Shown here: piece after piece, positions 8,708 to 16,937 of the stretch
How the letters are laid out: the number at the start of each line of letters is the position of its first letter
Position numbering within the stretch: the first letter of the stretch is position 1
Assembly: GCF_013520985.1 (NCBI RefSeq)
Contig: NZ_JACDTY010000010.1
Span: forward strand, 177,495 to 241,494
Reading direction: 5' to 3'
Source of the DNA: Mesorhizobium neociceri
GTDB taxonomy: Bacteria > Pseudomonadota > Alphaproteobacteria > Rhizobiales > Rhizobiaceae
DNA length: 64,000 bases
Program-made: the position numbers and the translations under genes
Notes under the pieces: model-generated
What the model was told of the DNA's origin: nothing
The model's database searches: none
What the model saw: the letters and a program-made list of their open reading frames with translations, nothing else

Positions 8708-9883
8708 ATGACCATGCGCATCAGAAACGTCCAGGCCTGCTGGGTCCGCATACCGATCGAAGCCGCGAAGCAGCATCGCAGCGACTTCGGCCAGGTGACG
8801 ACGTTCGACGCCGCCATCCTGCGCATCGAGACCGATGACGGGCTGGTCGGCTGGGGCGAAGGCAAGAACGCCGCCGGCAGCGCCGGCAGCTATGGCGCGC
8901 TGGTCCACATGCTGAACCATGAGGTCGGTCCGCAATTGATCGGCCGAGATCCCGCCGACATCGGCATCATCTGGGAGATGCTCTACAATGGCGTGCGCCA
9001 CGAGACAGCTGCGCATGCCGGCCACGCCATGCCGCAACTGGCGCGGCGCGGCATGAGCGTGGCGGCCATCAGTGCCGTCGACATCGCGTTGTGGGATATC
9101 TTGGGCAAATCGCTGGGACAGCCGGTGTGGCGGCTTCTCGGCGGCCGCAAGCTCGACCGCATGCAGGCCTATGCCTCCGGCGGCTGGGCCGCCGCCGACG
9201 CCATCGGCGAGCAGTTGAAGTCCTACATCGCCAAGGGCGGCTTCAAGGCGCTGAAGATGCGCGTCGGCGCCATGGACGGCGCCCCCCATATTTCCGCCGC
9301 CCGCGTCCGTGCTGCACGGCAAGCGCTCGGCCCCGACGTTGAACTGATGGTCGACGCGCACGGCACCTATACAGTGGCCGAAGCCAAGCGCTTCATCAGC
9401 CTCGCCGCCGATCTCGACCTCGCCTGGTTCGAGGAGCCGGTCATCGCCGACGACAAGGCTGGCATGGCCGAAGTACGCGCCTCCGGCTCGATCCCGATCG
9501 CCACCGGCGAAAGCGAAGCGACGCGCTACGCCTTCCGCGATCTCGCGGTGCTCAAATCGGCCGACATCTTCCAGCCCGATCCGGCCTTTTGCGGCGGCAT
9601 CAGCGAGGCTATGAAGATCGGCACCATCGCCAGCGCCTTCAATTTGCGCTTCGCCCCGCATCTGTGGGCCGGCGCGCCGTGCTTCTTTGCCGGGCTGCAT
9701 GTCTGCGCTGCTTCGCCGGCTAGCTTCACCGTCGAATATTCGCTCGGCGCCAACCCGATGATCCATGATCTTATCGAAGAGACTGTCGAAGCAAAGGACG
9801 GTATGATAGCGATCCCTGAAAAGCCGGGTCTGGGATTCACCATTTCGGAGCGGTTCCTGGAGGCGCACGCGCAACGCGGTTGA
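8708..9883 (+). CDS. Mandelate racemase/muconate lactonizing (enolase-superfamily) enzyme, probable sugar-acid dehydratase
   Basis: A 391-aa enzyme with a capping N-terminal domain and a modified TIM barrel. The metal ligands are visible as VDAHG, WFEEP and ATGES. The His-Asp dyad of the mandelate racemase subgroup is represented by FQPDPAF and RFAPHLW. The first catalytic strand reads KALKMRVG, so the usual K-x-K is K-x-R. Members with this arrangement usually abstract a proton alpha to a carboxylate and dehydrate aldonic or uronic acids. Two ATGs (8708 and 8714) share one G-rich ribosome site. The next gene begins 2 nt after its stop. Confidence 0.87.
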   Translation: MTMRIRNVQACWVRIPIEAAKQHRSDFGQVTTFDAAILRIETDDGLVGWGEGKNAAGSAGSYGALVHMLNHEVGPQLIGRDPADIGIIWEMLYNGVRHETAAHAGHAMPQLARRGMSVAAISAVDIALWDILGKSLGQPVWRLLGGRKLDRMQAYASGGWAAADAIGEQLKSYIAKGGFKALKMRVGAMDGAPHISAARVRAARQALGPDVELMVDAHGTYTVAEAKRFISLAADLDLAWFEEPVIADDKAGMAEVRASGSIPIATGESEATRYAFRDLAVLKSADIFQPDPAFCGGISEAMKIGTIASAFNLRFAPHLWAGAPCFFAGLHVCAASPASFTVEYSLGANPMIHDLIEETVEAKDGMIAIPEKPGLGFTISERFLEAHAQRG

Positions 9884-9885
9884 CG

Positions 9886-10602
9886 ATGAAAGAAAAGAAC
9901 CTTCTCGCCGAACTCGCCGCCTATCTGTTCTCCCATTCGGACAAGGAGAGCGGCCGCACGCCCTCGGAGCGCGAACTGGCGGAGCACTTCAGCGTCAGCC
10001 GCGGCCAGATCCGCGAGGCGCTGGCCATCCTCGAAGCCATGCGCATCGTCGAGCGCCGCGCCAAATCCGGCATCTATGTCGACACCAGGCAGGCTAGTGT
10101 AGAAGCCTTGGCCCTTTTCGCCCGCGCCGGCCTGCCGCTCGATCCGGTGCAGATCTACGAGACCGTCGAGCTGCGCAAGATCCACGAGATCAAGGCTGCC
10201 GAACTTGCCTGTTCGCGCGCCACCGAGGAGAATTTCGAGCGCCTGCGCGAGATCCTGAAAGCCTCGGAGGAGCGCATTGCCGCCGGCGAAGGCCTCGCCA
10301 AGGAGGATCGCGAATTCCACCTCGAGATCGTGCGGGCGACCAAGAACGGCGTCTTCCACAACATCTGCAGCGTCTACTATCTGATGGGCGAGCAGCGTCT
10401 GCCGATCTACTTCAACGACCCGGAGCGCTCAGTGCGCTCGCACGCCGAGCACATCCAGATCTACGAGGCGCTGCTGCGCCGCGACGGCAATCTCGCCCAG
10501 GCGCTGATGAGCGCCCATCTGCAAGGCGCGGAAAGCTACTGGAAGGGCATCATCGAGGGCCGCGGCATGGAGCAGAAAGCCGCCACGCTCGAAAAGGTCT
10601 AG
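9886..10602 (+). CDS. GntR-family regulator, FCD (FadR) subfamily
   Basis: A 238-aa transcription factor with an N-terminal winged helix (about residues 5-72; ELAEHFSVSRGQIREALAILE is the recognition region) and a C-terminal all-helical FCD ligand domain (about 80-225, with DREFHLEIVRATKN and RSHAEHIQIYEALLRRD carrying probable metal-binding His/Asp). The ATG at 9886 lies 2 nt after the previous stop, so translation is coupled; a TTG at 9880 is possible. TGGT-NNN-ACCA boxes of the FadR type lie upstream of this operon and at two other loci, making it the best candidate for their repressor. The effector is probably a sugar-acid intermediate. Confidence 0.9.
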   Translation: MKEKNLLAELAAYLFSHSDKESGRTPSERELAEHFSVSRGQIREALAILEAMRIVERRAKSGIYVDTRQASVEALALFARAGLPLDPVQIYETVELRKIHEIKAAELACSRATEENFERLREILKASEERIAAGEGLAKEDREFHLEIVRATKNGVFHNICSVYYLMGEQRLPIYFNDPERSVRSHAEHIQIYEALLRRDGNLAQALMSAHLQGAESYWKGIIEGRGMEQKAATLEKV

Positions 10603-10669
10603 AGCAATTTCAGGAAAAGTGTGAGACGGTTTTCCCGGGAAAAGCGCGTAGCGCTTTTCCTTGGGAATT
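10603..10669. repeat. Intercistronic repeat with a 10-bp hairpin
   Basis: GGAAAAGCGC and GCGCTTTTCC (10638-10660) form a perfect stem around a 3-nt GTA loop, preceded by an AGAGCAATTTCAGGAAAAGTG segment of a type widespread in rhizobial intergenic regions. It separates the regulator from the dehydrogenase and may reduce expression of the downstream gene. Confidence 0.65.
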
Positions 10670-10690
10670 GCGATAAAAAACGGAAGCCCC

Positions 10691-11671
10691 ATGCCCAGAA
10701 TCCTGTCGACGCACACGCTGCATCCGCGTGCCTCCGCCATGCTGGCGGGCGCCGGCGAACTCGTCGTCGCCTCGGCGCTCGATGCCGCCACGCTGACCAA
10801 CGAGGCGAAGAACGCCGACGTCATCATCGTTCGCGCACCACTGCCGCCCGCGTTGTTCGAAAACGCGACGAAACTGAGAGCGGCGGTTCGCCACGGCGCC
10901 GGCCTCGACATGGTGCCGATGGAGGCCGCTGCTGCCGCCGGCGTGCTGGTCGCCAACGTGCCGGCGGTCAATGCGCGATCGGTCGCCGAATATGTGATGT
11001 TCGCCGCACTCGCTCTGCTTCGACGCTTCCGCGTCGTCGACCGCGACCTGCGCGCCAGGGGCTGGAATGCCGGCCGCGACCACGCCAGCTATGCCAGCGA
11101 GCTTGCCGGCAAGACCATCGGCATCATCGGCTTCGGCGCCATCGGCCAGGCGGTTGCCCACATCGCCGCGCATGGCTTCGGCCTCAACGTCGTGGCGACG
11201 ACGCGCAGCATGCAGCCGGCACCCGACAGGATCGGCTTCCTGTCGATCGACGCGCTGGTCGAACAGAGCGATATCATCGTGCTCTGCTGCCCGCTGACCG
11301 AGGAGACGCGCGGCCTGATCAACCGCGAACGCATCGCGCGCATGAAGCCCGATGCGCTGCTGATCAACATTTCGCGCGGGCCGGTGATCGATGACGAGGC
11401 GCTCATCGATGCCTTGCGCAAAGACCGCATTGGCGGCGCCGCGCTCGATGTCTTTGCGACGCAGCCGCTGCCGTCAAATCATCCCTATTTCAGTTTCGAC
11501 AATGTCATTGTCACCCCGCATATGGCTGGTATCACCGAGCAGTCGATGATGCGCATGGGCGTCGGCGCTGCCGGCGAGACCTTGCTGGTGCTGGCCAACC
11601 GGCTGCCGGTCAATTTGCGCAACCCCGATGTGGTCGAGCACTATCGCAGGCGGTTCCCGGCAGACACGTGA
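10691..11671 (+). CDS. D-isomer-specific 2-hydroxyacid dehydrogenase family protein
   Basis: A 326-aa NAD(P)-dependent oxidoreductase. The nucleotide-binding motif is GIIGFGAIGQAV (about residues 143-154). R229 (NISRGPVID) and H277 (TPHMAG) match the catalytic Arg and His of the family. The catalytic Glu, 29 residues after the Arg in SerA-type enzymes, is replaced by Gln (Q258 in DVFATQPL). The enzyme may therefore be slow, use another base or bind without turnover. The ATG at 10691 follows CGGAAG; an earlier in-frame start lies within the repeat and is less likely. The position downstream of the sugar-acid dehydratase and GntR suggests reduction of a 2-keto acid or hydroxypyruvate-like intermediate. 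Confidence 0.85.
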   Translation: MPRILSTHTLHPRASAMLAGAGELVVASALDAATLTNEAKNADVIIVRAPLPPALFENATKLRAAVRHGAGLDMVPMEAAAAAGVLVANVPAVNARSVAEYVMFAALALLRRFRVVDRDLRARGWNAGRDHASYASELAGKTIGIIGFGAIGQAVAHIAAHGFGLNVVATTRSMQPAPDRIGFLSIDALVEQSDIIVLCCPLTEETRGLINRERIARMKPDALLINISRGPVIDDEALIDALRKDRIGGAALDVFATQPLPSNHPYFSFDNVIVTPHMAGITEQSMMRMGVGAAGETLLVLANRLPVNLRNPDVVEHYRRRFPADT

Positions 11672-11715
11672 GCCACATCGCGGTTTCGCCCCAATTCTCC
11701 GCGACGTTGAAAACC

Positions 11716-12093
11716 ATGTTAGGTCATCGCCTCGCCTTCTTGGCCATCGCGGCGTCTTCAATCGCAGCTTTGCCGTCACTCGCCGCAGCCGAACGCGGCA
11801 GTTATGTCTACTGCAGCAACGGGATAGCGTGCATGATGGCTCCCTGCCCATCGGGCAACGCGCTCGACCTCGCCACCGGCAAGGTTATCGAGGGCGTTGC
11901 GATCGACACCTCCCCATTGTCGCTGCAAGACAGAGCCTCACCCGATGTCTCGGAAAAGCTTTACGCGGGAAAGATCGTCGTCAGAGGATCGATCCAGCAT
12001 CGCGGCAGCGAACACGATCCGCCCTCACTGGTCGTCACCAGCATCGAACGCGCCACCAAGCAGAGCGAGCGCAAGCTCTGTTCGGCGCACTGA
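11716..12093 (+). CDS. Small predicted secreted protein of unknown function
   Basis: A 125-aa protein whose first 25 residues form a signal peptide (MLGHRLAFLAIAASSIAALP then SLAAAE). The mature part starts SYVYCSNGIACMMAPCPSGN with several cysteines, and a further Cys lies near the C terminus, suggesting disulfides in the periplasm. A GTG at 11668 overlapping the previous stop would add 16 residues before the signal peptide, so the ATG at 11716 is preferred. No function is recognised. Confidence 0.6.
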   Translation: MLGHRLAFLAIAASSIAALPSLAAAERGSYVYCSNGIACMMAPCPSGNALDLATGKVIEGVAIDTSPLSLQDRASPDVSEKLYAGKIVVRGSIQHRGSEHDPPSLVVTSIERATKQSERKLCSAH

Positions 12094-12116
12094 TTGCCGA
12101 TCTGCGGTTCTGCCTG

Positions 12117-13409
12117 TCAGAGCAAGCGCTCGACTTCAGCCGCGATGCGCAGCAGGTGATGGTCTTGGCCATTGCGCGCCACCAGCATCAGCCCGGCCGG
12201 CCGCGTCATGCCAGGCATCGGCAGCGAGATCGCGCAGAGGTCGAACTGGTTGGCGACCTGGGTGTTGCGCAACAACAGGGCTTCGGTACGTTCGCGCAGG
12301 GCGGCATCCTCGGCCATCGAAACGATGGTCGGCGCCGTCACCGGCGTGGTCGGCAGGGCCAGCACATCGACCGAAAGCAACCGCTCGTCCATGGCTATGC
12401 ACAATGCCGCGCGGCGGCGCAGTGCCCTGATATAGACCGGCGTCGGTATTGCCGCCGCCCGTGACAACGGCCCGCTGACATAGGGATCGACCGGAACCGA
12501 TGCGCCTGTCGCCAGCCAGTCGGCATGGATTTCCGCGCCTTCCATGGCCGCGATCGAACCACGTTTGGTGGCCGCGCGCAGGTCGGCAACGAGGTCGTCG
12601 ATCGAAACATCCGTCAGCCGCGCGCCTGCCTGCTCGATTTTGACAAGGCTGCGATCGAACGCCGTGCCGATCCCGCTTTCGGTGTCTTCGAAAAGCAGAC
12701 CGCATGGGATGCCTACACGAAGCCCGGCAAGCGGTAGCGTCAAATGCAATGGTGGCAGATCGTCGCCCGACATCGCCGCGTCGGCAAGCGCACAGGCGGC
12801 AACGCCCAGCGCCAGCGGCCCGATCGAATCCAACGTCGCGGATAAGGGATAGGCGCCGGTCAACGGCACGCGCCGCGCCGTCGGCTTGAAACCGACGACA
12901 CCGTTCAGCGATGCCGGGATGCGCACCGAGCCGCCGGTGTCGGAGCCGATGGCGATGTCGCAAGTGCCCTCGCTGACCGAGACGCCGGCACCCGAGGACG
13001 AGCCGCCCGGAATGCGGCTGGCGTCGGCGGCATTGCCCGGTGTGCCGTAGTGCATGTTGTCACCGATCGCGGTGAAGGCGAATTCGGTCATGTTGGTCTT
13101 GCCGATGATGACAGCGCCGGCCTGCCGCAGCCGGTTGACGATTGCCGCGTCGTGCCGGCGAGGTGCGGTGTCCCTCAGCATCAGCGAACCAGCCGTGGTC
13201 GGCTCGCCCGCGACGTCGAACAGATCCTTGATCGAGACAATGGTGCCGTCGAGCGGCCCGAGGCTCACACCGGCCCGTTTGCGGGCATCGCTGGCATCGG
13301 CCGCGGCCCGCGCGGCTTCGGCATAGAGCCTGGTGAACACGCGTTCGTCACCGGCACGGGCGACAAGGCGCGCCAGCAAGGTTTCCAGATGATCGCGCAC
13401 GGATTGCAT
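12117..13409 (-). CDS. Amidase-signature family hydrolase
   Basis: A 430-aa serine amidase acting on C-N bonds of small amides. The Ser-cisSer-Lys triad is readable as K61 (SIKDLFD), S137 (PGGSSSGAG) and S161 (GSDTGGSVRIPA), with spacing as in fatty acid amide hydrolase. The C-terminal half is variable, as usual, and gives no substrate hint. It faces the small secreted protein gene tail to tail with a 23-bp gap and has no obvious operon partner, so it may act alone in amide or amino-acid-derivative degradation. Confidence 0.88.
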   Translation of the reverse strand: MQSVRDHLETLLARLVARAGDERVFTRLYAEAARAAADASDARKRAGVSLGPLDGTIVSIKDLFDVAGEPTTAGSLMLRDTAPRRHDAAIVNRLRQAGAVIIGKTNMTEFAFTAIGDNMHYGTPGNAADASRIPGGSSSGAGVSVSEGTCDIAIGSDTGGSVRIPASLNGVVGFKPTARRVPLTGAYPLSATLDSIGPLALGVAACALADAAMSGDDLPPLHLTLPLAGLRVGIPCGLLFEDTESGIGTAFDRSLVKIEQAGARLTDVSIDDLVADLRAATKRGSIAAMEGAEIHADWLATGASVPVDPYVSGPLSRAAAIPTPVYIRALRRRAALCIAMDERLLSVDVLALPTTPVTAPTIVSMAEDAALRERTEALLLRNTQVANQFDLCAISLPMPGMTRPAGLMLVARNGQDHHLLRIAAEVERLL

Positions 13410-13531
13410 TTTGGATGTCGGACTCCGGATGGCTGCAACGTCTTAAGGGGTAGAGGCCAGCACATGGCTTGCCGAAACTTGAAACTTGCGCAGGTCGTTT
13501 CATATCCTGCCGGACGGAAGGAAGAAAACCA

Positions 13532-13879
13532 ATGCTCCATAAAGGCAGCTGTCACTGCGGCAAGGTCGCGTTCGAATTCAAGGCGGAGCTGACCGGCGCC
13601 GTGCGGTGCAATTGTTCGATCTGCTCGCGCAAGGGCGCGCTGTTGGCCGCCATCCCGCATGACGGCCTGAGGGTGCTGGCCTGGGGCGACGATCTGGGCA
13701 CCTATACATTCGGCAATCACGCGATGGCGCACCGCTTCTGCCGCACCTGCGGCATCCATCCCTTTTCCGAGGATGTTCGCCAAGGCGGTGAACGCAGCGC
13801 CTACATCAACCTCAACTGCGTCGCAGATATCGATCCGACCAGCCTGACGATCTTCGACTTCGACGGGCGCGCGGTCTGA
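13532..13879 (+). CDS. GFA / CENP-V-like zinc protein
   Basis: A 115-aa protein of the GFA fold (named after glutathione-dependent formaldehyde-activating enzyme). Zinc ligands are visible in GSCHCGKVAFEF, NCSICSRKG and FCRTCGIHPFSE. The start at 13532 follows a GGAAGGAAG ribosome site. Family members bind zinc and perhaps glutathione adducts, but most have no proven reaction. It stands alone between the divergent amidase and the convergent MFS gene. Confidence 0.85.
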   Translation: MLHKGSCHCGKVAFEFKAELTGAVRCNCSICSRKGALLAAIPHDGLRVLAWGDDLGTYTFGNHAMAHRFCRTCGIHPFSEDVRQGGERSAYINLNCVADIDPTSLTIFDFDGRAV

Positions 13880-13904
13880 CCCTACCGGTGGCCTCTCACC
13901 ACAA

Positions 13905-13941
13905 AAACAACGGCCCGAAAACCTTGATGGTTCTCGGGCCG
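13905..13941 (-). terminator. Intrinsic terminator for the MFS gene
   Basis: CGGCCCGAAAACC and GGTTCTCGGGCCG (13911-13923, 13929-13941) form a 13-bp stem with one mismatch and a 5-nt loop. Read on the minus strand it is followed by TTGTTTTTGT. It lies between convergent genes and may serve both. Confidence 0.75.
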
Positions 13942-13967
13942 CTTCGAAAGCCGCGGATGGGTATTGG

Positions 13968-15182
13968 CTACTCAACGCTCTTTGGGCCGCGCGCGAACAC
14001 CACGATCGCCGCCAGCAAGGTCGCCGCACCGCAATAGGCGAAGGCGCTGGCGACGCCGGCATTGTCGACCAGCAGGCCGCCGAAGACTGCGCCGAGCGCA
14101 ATCGCGATCTGGAACGTCGCCACCATCAGTCCGCCGGCGCTTTCAGCCTGGTCGGGTGCGGCCCGCACCAGCCAGCTCTGCAGCCCGACCGGAACCGCGC
14201 CGAAGGCAAAGCCCCAAATGGCAACCGAAGCCGCTGCGATCGTCGGCGAGGCGCCGAGGAACAGCATCGAGGCGGCGGCGACCGCAATCAGCAACGGCGC
14301 CAGCGCCACTGCCGCCTTGAGGCTGCGTTCGGCCACGATGCCGCCGACGATGTTGCCGAAGAAGCCGCCAATGCCATAGGCGAGCAGCACCAGCGAGATC
14401 GTCTCGATGTGCAAGAGAGGCACCTTCTCAAGGAAGGGGCGGACATAGGTGAAGCCGGCGAAATGGCCGGAAGCGACCAGCAGCACGACCAGCAGCGCCA
14501 CCCGGATCGACGGCCGCTCCAGCACTTCGAGCAAGGTGCGGAAGCTTGCCACGCCGACAGGCGGCAGCCGCGGAATGGTGGCTAGTTGCACCAGCAGCGC
14601 CAGCCCGCCGACGATGGTCGCGATCATGAACGCCGTGCGCCATCCCCAGATGTCGCCGACATAGGCGCCGACAGGCGCGGCAGTGACGGTGGCCAGCGAA
14701 ACACCAGTCAGGATGATCGACATGGCGCGCGGCATCAGCCGCATCGACACCAGCCGCAGCGCCATGGCCGCCGACATCGCCCAGAAGCCGCCAAGCGCAA
14801 CACCGAGTATGACGCGGGCGAGCAGCAGCATCGGCAGCGACGAGGCAAAGGCCGCAAGAAGGTTGGAGACGATCAGGAAGCTCGACAGCATCCACATCAC
14901 CAACCGGCGGTCCATCCGCCTGGTGATGATGGCCATGGTGGGGGCGGCGATGGCGCCGACGATTGCCGTCGCCGTCACCGCCTGTCCGGCAATGCCTTCG
15001 CTGACGCCGAGATCGCGCGCCATCGGCGTCAGAAGGCTGGCCGGCAGGAATTCCGCCGTCACCAGGCCGAACACACCAAGCGCCAGCGAGACCACGGCGC
15101 CCCAGGCAGGCTCGGTTCGCTCATCGGATTCTGCAGGGTTTAGAACTGTGGCGTCGATGACGCCCGTCGAGGATTCGGCCAT
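13968..15182 (-). CDS. MFS exporter of the AraJ/NepI (DHA1) type
   Basis: A 404-aa inner-membrane transporter with 12 predicted helices. The N-terminal half contains TAEFLPASLLTPMARDLGVS, the conserved start of sugar or purine-nucleoside efflux proteins, and the loop-2-type motif RRMDRRLVMW. Start at 15182 has GGAG seven bases upstream. These proteins use the proton gradient to expel small polar molecules. The divergent AraC-type gene shares its promoter region and probably controls it. Confidence 0.85.
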   Translation of the reverse strand: MAESSTGVIDATVLNPAESDERTEPAWGAVVSLALGVFGLVTAEFLPASLLTPMARDLGVSEGIAGQAVTATAIVGAIAAPTMAIITRRMDRRLVMWMLSSFLIVSNLLAAFASSLPMLLLARVILGVALGGFWAMSAAMALRLVSMRLMPRAMSIILTGVSLATVTAAPVGAYVGDIWGWRTAFMIATIVGGLALLVQLATIPRLPPVGVASFRTLLEVLERPSIRVALLVVLLVASGHFAGFTYVRPFLEKVPLLHIETISLVLLAYGIGGFFGNIVGGIVAERSLKAAVALAPLLIAVAAASMLFLGASPTIAAASVAIWGFAFGAVPVGLQSWLVRAAPDQAESAGGLMVATFQIAIALGAVFGGLLVDNAGVASAFAYCGAATLLAAIVVFARGPKSVE

Positions 15183-15193
15183 GGTCAGTCTCC

Positions 15194-15325
15194 GATCTGT
15201 TTGCAGCGCCACATAGGGAACGACCGGATGGTGGCTCCACCCGTTACATGCCTTGCCGTCGCGGCTTGGCTATGAGGCCGTTCCCTGATCTGTTTGCGGC
15301 GCTGCACTGCAACATAGGGAGTGAC
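15194..15325. promoter_or_regulatory. Direct repeats in the MFS/AraC divergent promoter
   Basis: GATCTGTTTGCRGCG followed by ACATAGGGA occurs at 15194 and again at 15287, in the same orientation, 93 bp apart. Direct repeats are what AraC-family proteins usually bind, so these are candidate sites for the neighbouring regulator. One lies next to each divergent start. Confidence 0.55.
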
Positions 15326-15356
15326 GGTCTGGAGTTTCCATGTTAAAAACACCGAA

Positions 15357-16328
15357 ATGAGCTACAATTCGTCCAAAGCCGCTTTACCCGCGTCCGGCGA
15401 CCCGCTGACCGACATGCTGCGCGGCTTGCGCCTTGACGGCGTCGACTATGGCCGCTGCGTGCTTGGCGAGCCCTGGGCCGTTTCCTTTCCCGCGCAGAAG
15501 GCGGCGCGGTTCCATTTCATTGGACAGCAAAGCTGCTGGCTGTACTCGCCGTCGAAGGAGTGGATCGAACTGTCGGTCGGCGACGCGCTGCTGATCCCGC
15601 GCGGCGACGAGCATATTCTGGCCAGCGCGCCAGGCGTGCCGGCCGTTCCGATCGGCCGCTACTCAATCGAACCGGTATGCGAGAATATCTACGACGTCTC
15701 CAACGGCTGCGATGGCAGCAAGACGTTGTTGTTCTGCGGCAGCATGCATTTCAACCTCGACGGTTCGCACCCGCTGCTCGACATGATGCCCAATCTCATG
15801 CAGGCGCATAGACTGATGACCAACGCGCCGGGCATCCAACATTTGCTCGATGCCATGGCAGGCGAAGTGACGATGGACCGGGTCGGCTCCGGCGGCATTC
15901 TGGCGCGTCTTGCCGACGTGCTCGCCGCCACCATCATCCGCTCCTGGGTGGAGAATGGCTGCGGCGATGCCTCCGGCTGGATTGCCGCCGTGCGCAATCC
16001 CGATGTCGGCAAGGTGCTCGCCGCCATTCATCTGCAGCCCGACCGCGACTGGACGGTCGAGGCGCTGGCCAGGGTGATGGGAGCTTCGCGCTCGGCCTTC
16101 GCCCAGCGCTTCGCCACCGTGGTCGGCGAGACGCCGGCCAAATACGTGCTGCGCGTGCGCATGCACCAGGCGCGGCAATGGCTTACCCGCGACGGCTTGA
16201 GAGTGTCGGTGGCGGCGGCGAAACTCGGGTACGATTCGGAAGCTTCCTTCAGCCGCGCCTTCAAGCGGGTGATGGGCGTGGCGCCGAGCCACCTGCGCAA
16301 TACCGGCGACGGCGACATCCACTCCTGA
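15357..16328 (+). CDS. AraC-family transcriptional regulator
   Basis: A 323-aa regulator with an N-terminal cupin-like sensing domain of the AraC_binding_2/cupin_6 kind (about residues 15-195; LSVGDALLIPRGDEHIL) and a C-terminal pair of helix-turn-helix units (about 215-315; WTVEALARVMGASRSAFAQRF and VSVAAAKLGYDSEASFSRAF). The ATG at 15357 is chosen over an upstream GTG that would place the start inside the second direct repeat. Divergent from an MFS exporter, which it likely activates when the exported compound is sensed. Confidence 0.88.
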   Translation: MSYNSSKAALPASGDPLTDMLRGLRLDGVDYGRCVLGEPWAVSFPAQKAARFHFIGQQSCWLYSPSKEWIELSVGDALLIPRGDEHILASAPGVPAVPIGRYSIEPVCENIYDVSNGCDGSKTLLFCGSMHFNLDGSHPLLDMMPNLMQAHRLMTNAPGIQHLLDAMAGEVTMDRVGSGGILARLADVLAATIIRSWVENGCGDASGWIAAVRNPDVGKVLAAIHLQPDRDWTVEALARVMGASRSAFAQRFATVVGETPAKYVLRVRMHQARQWLTRDGLRVSVAAAKLGYDSEASFSRAFKRVMGVAPSHLRNTGDGDIHS

Positions 16329-16478
16329 GTTCCTGGCACCCCCGAGATTCGGGAACTCCAGAGATTCGCGACGTCCAGTCAGCCCCTCCGCGGGCTGGAG
16401 AAATTGCCAAATCTTTTGGACGGCATGTCATTGCACGCCGCCCGAACCGCCATAGTCTGGCAGGTGGAGGACCCTGCC

Positions 16479-16910
16479 GTGCCCAATCGCTCTGCGTTTC
16501 TAGCGCTCGCCATTCTATGCGTCTTTCCCGCTCGCGCCTTTGCCCTCGAGAACAGCTACCTGCCGGCCGACAAGATCCCCTATGTCGCCGAGGTGCCCGA
16601 CCAGCCGCATCGTCTCGGCCCATTATGGGGTGAGCGCGCCAAGGGCCCGGCCGGCACCTTGCTGAAAGTTCCCGGCAACTGGCGCGCACCCATCCATGCA
16701 CACACCGCCGACTATCGCGCGGTGGTGATCAAGGGGCTGTGGGCGCATTGGCAGATGGACGGCGGCGAAGCAACCAAGGTCGAACTGCCGCCGGGGTCTT
16801 ACTGGACCCAGAAGGCCAATGAGATGCACGACGACGCCTGCCTGTCGGAGACGGAGTGCGTGATCCTGCTGATCAACGACACGCCCTACGAGACCTATTT
16901 CCAGAAATAG
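16479..16910 (+). CDS. Secreted DUF4437-like cupin protein
   Basis: A 143-aa protein starting with GTG, eight bases after GGTGGAGG. Residues 1-23 are a signal peptide (SAFLALAILCVFPARAFA). The rest is a small cupin barrel: HAHTADYRAVVIKG carries the paired histidines, then LPPGSYWTQKANEMHDDAC and a C-terminal LLINDTPYETYF. This resembles DUF4437 proteins of unknown role. Upstream in-frame starts add residues ahead of the signal peptide and are rejected. Its only neighbour is the convergent ABC operon. Confidence 0.7.
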   Translation: MPNRSAFLALAILCVFPARAFALENSYLPADKIPYVAEVPDQPHRLGPLWGERAKGPAGTLLKVPGNWRAPIHAHTADYRAVVIKGLWAHWQMDGGEATKVELPPGSYWTQKANEMHDDACLSETECVILLINDTPYETYFQK

Positions 16911-16937
16911 TCAGGCGGTACCGTCGTTCGACCGCAA

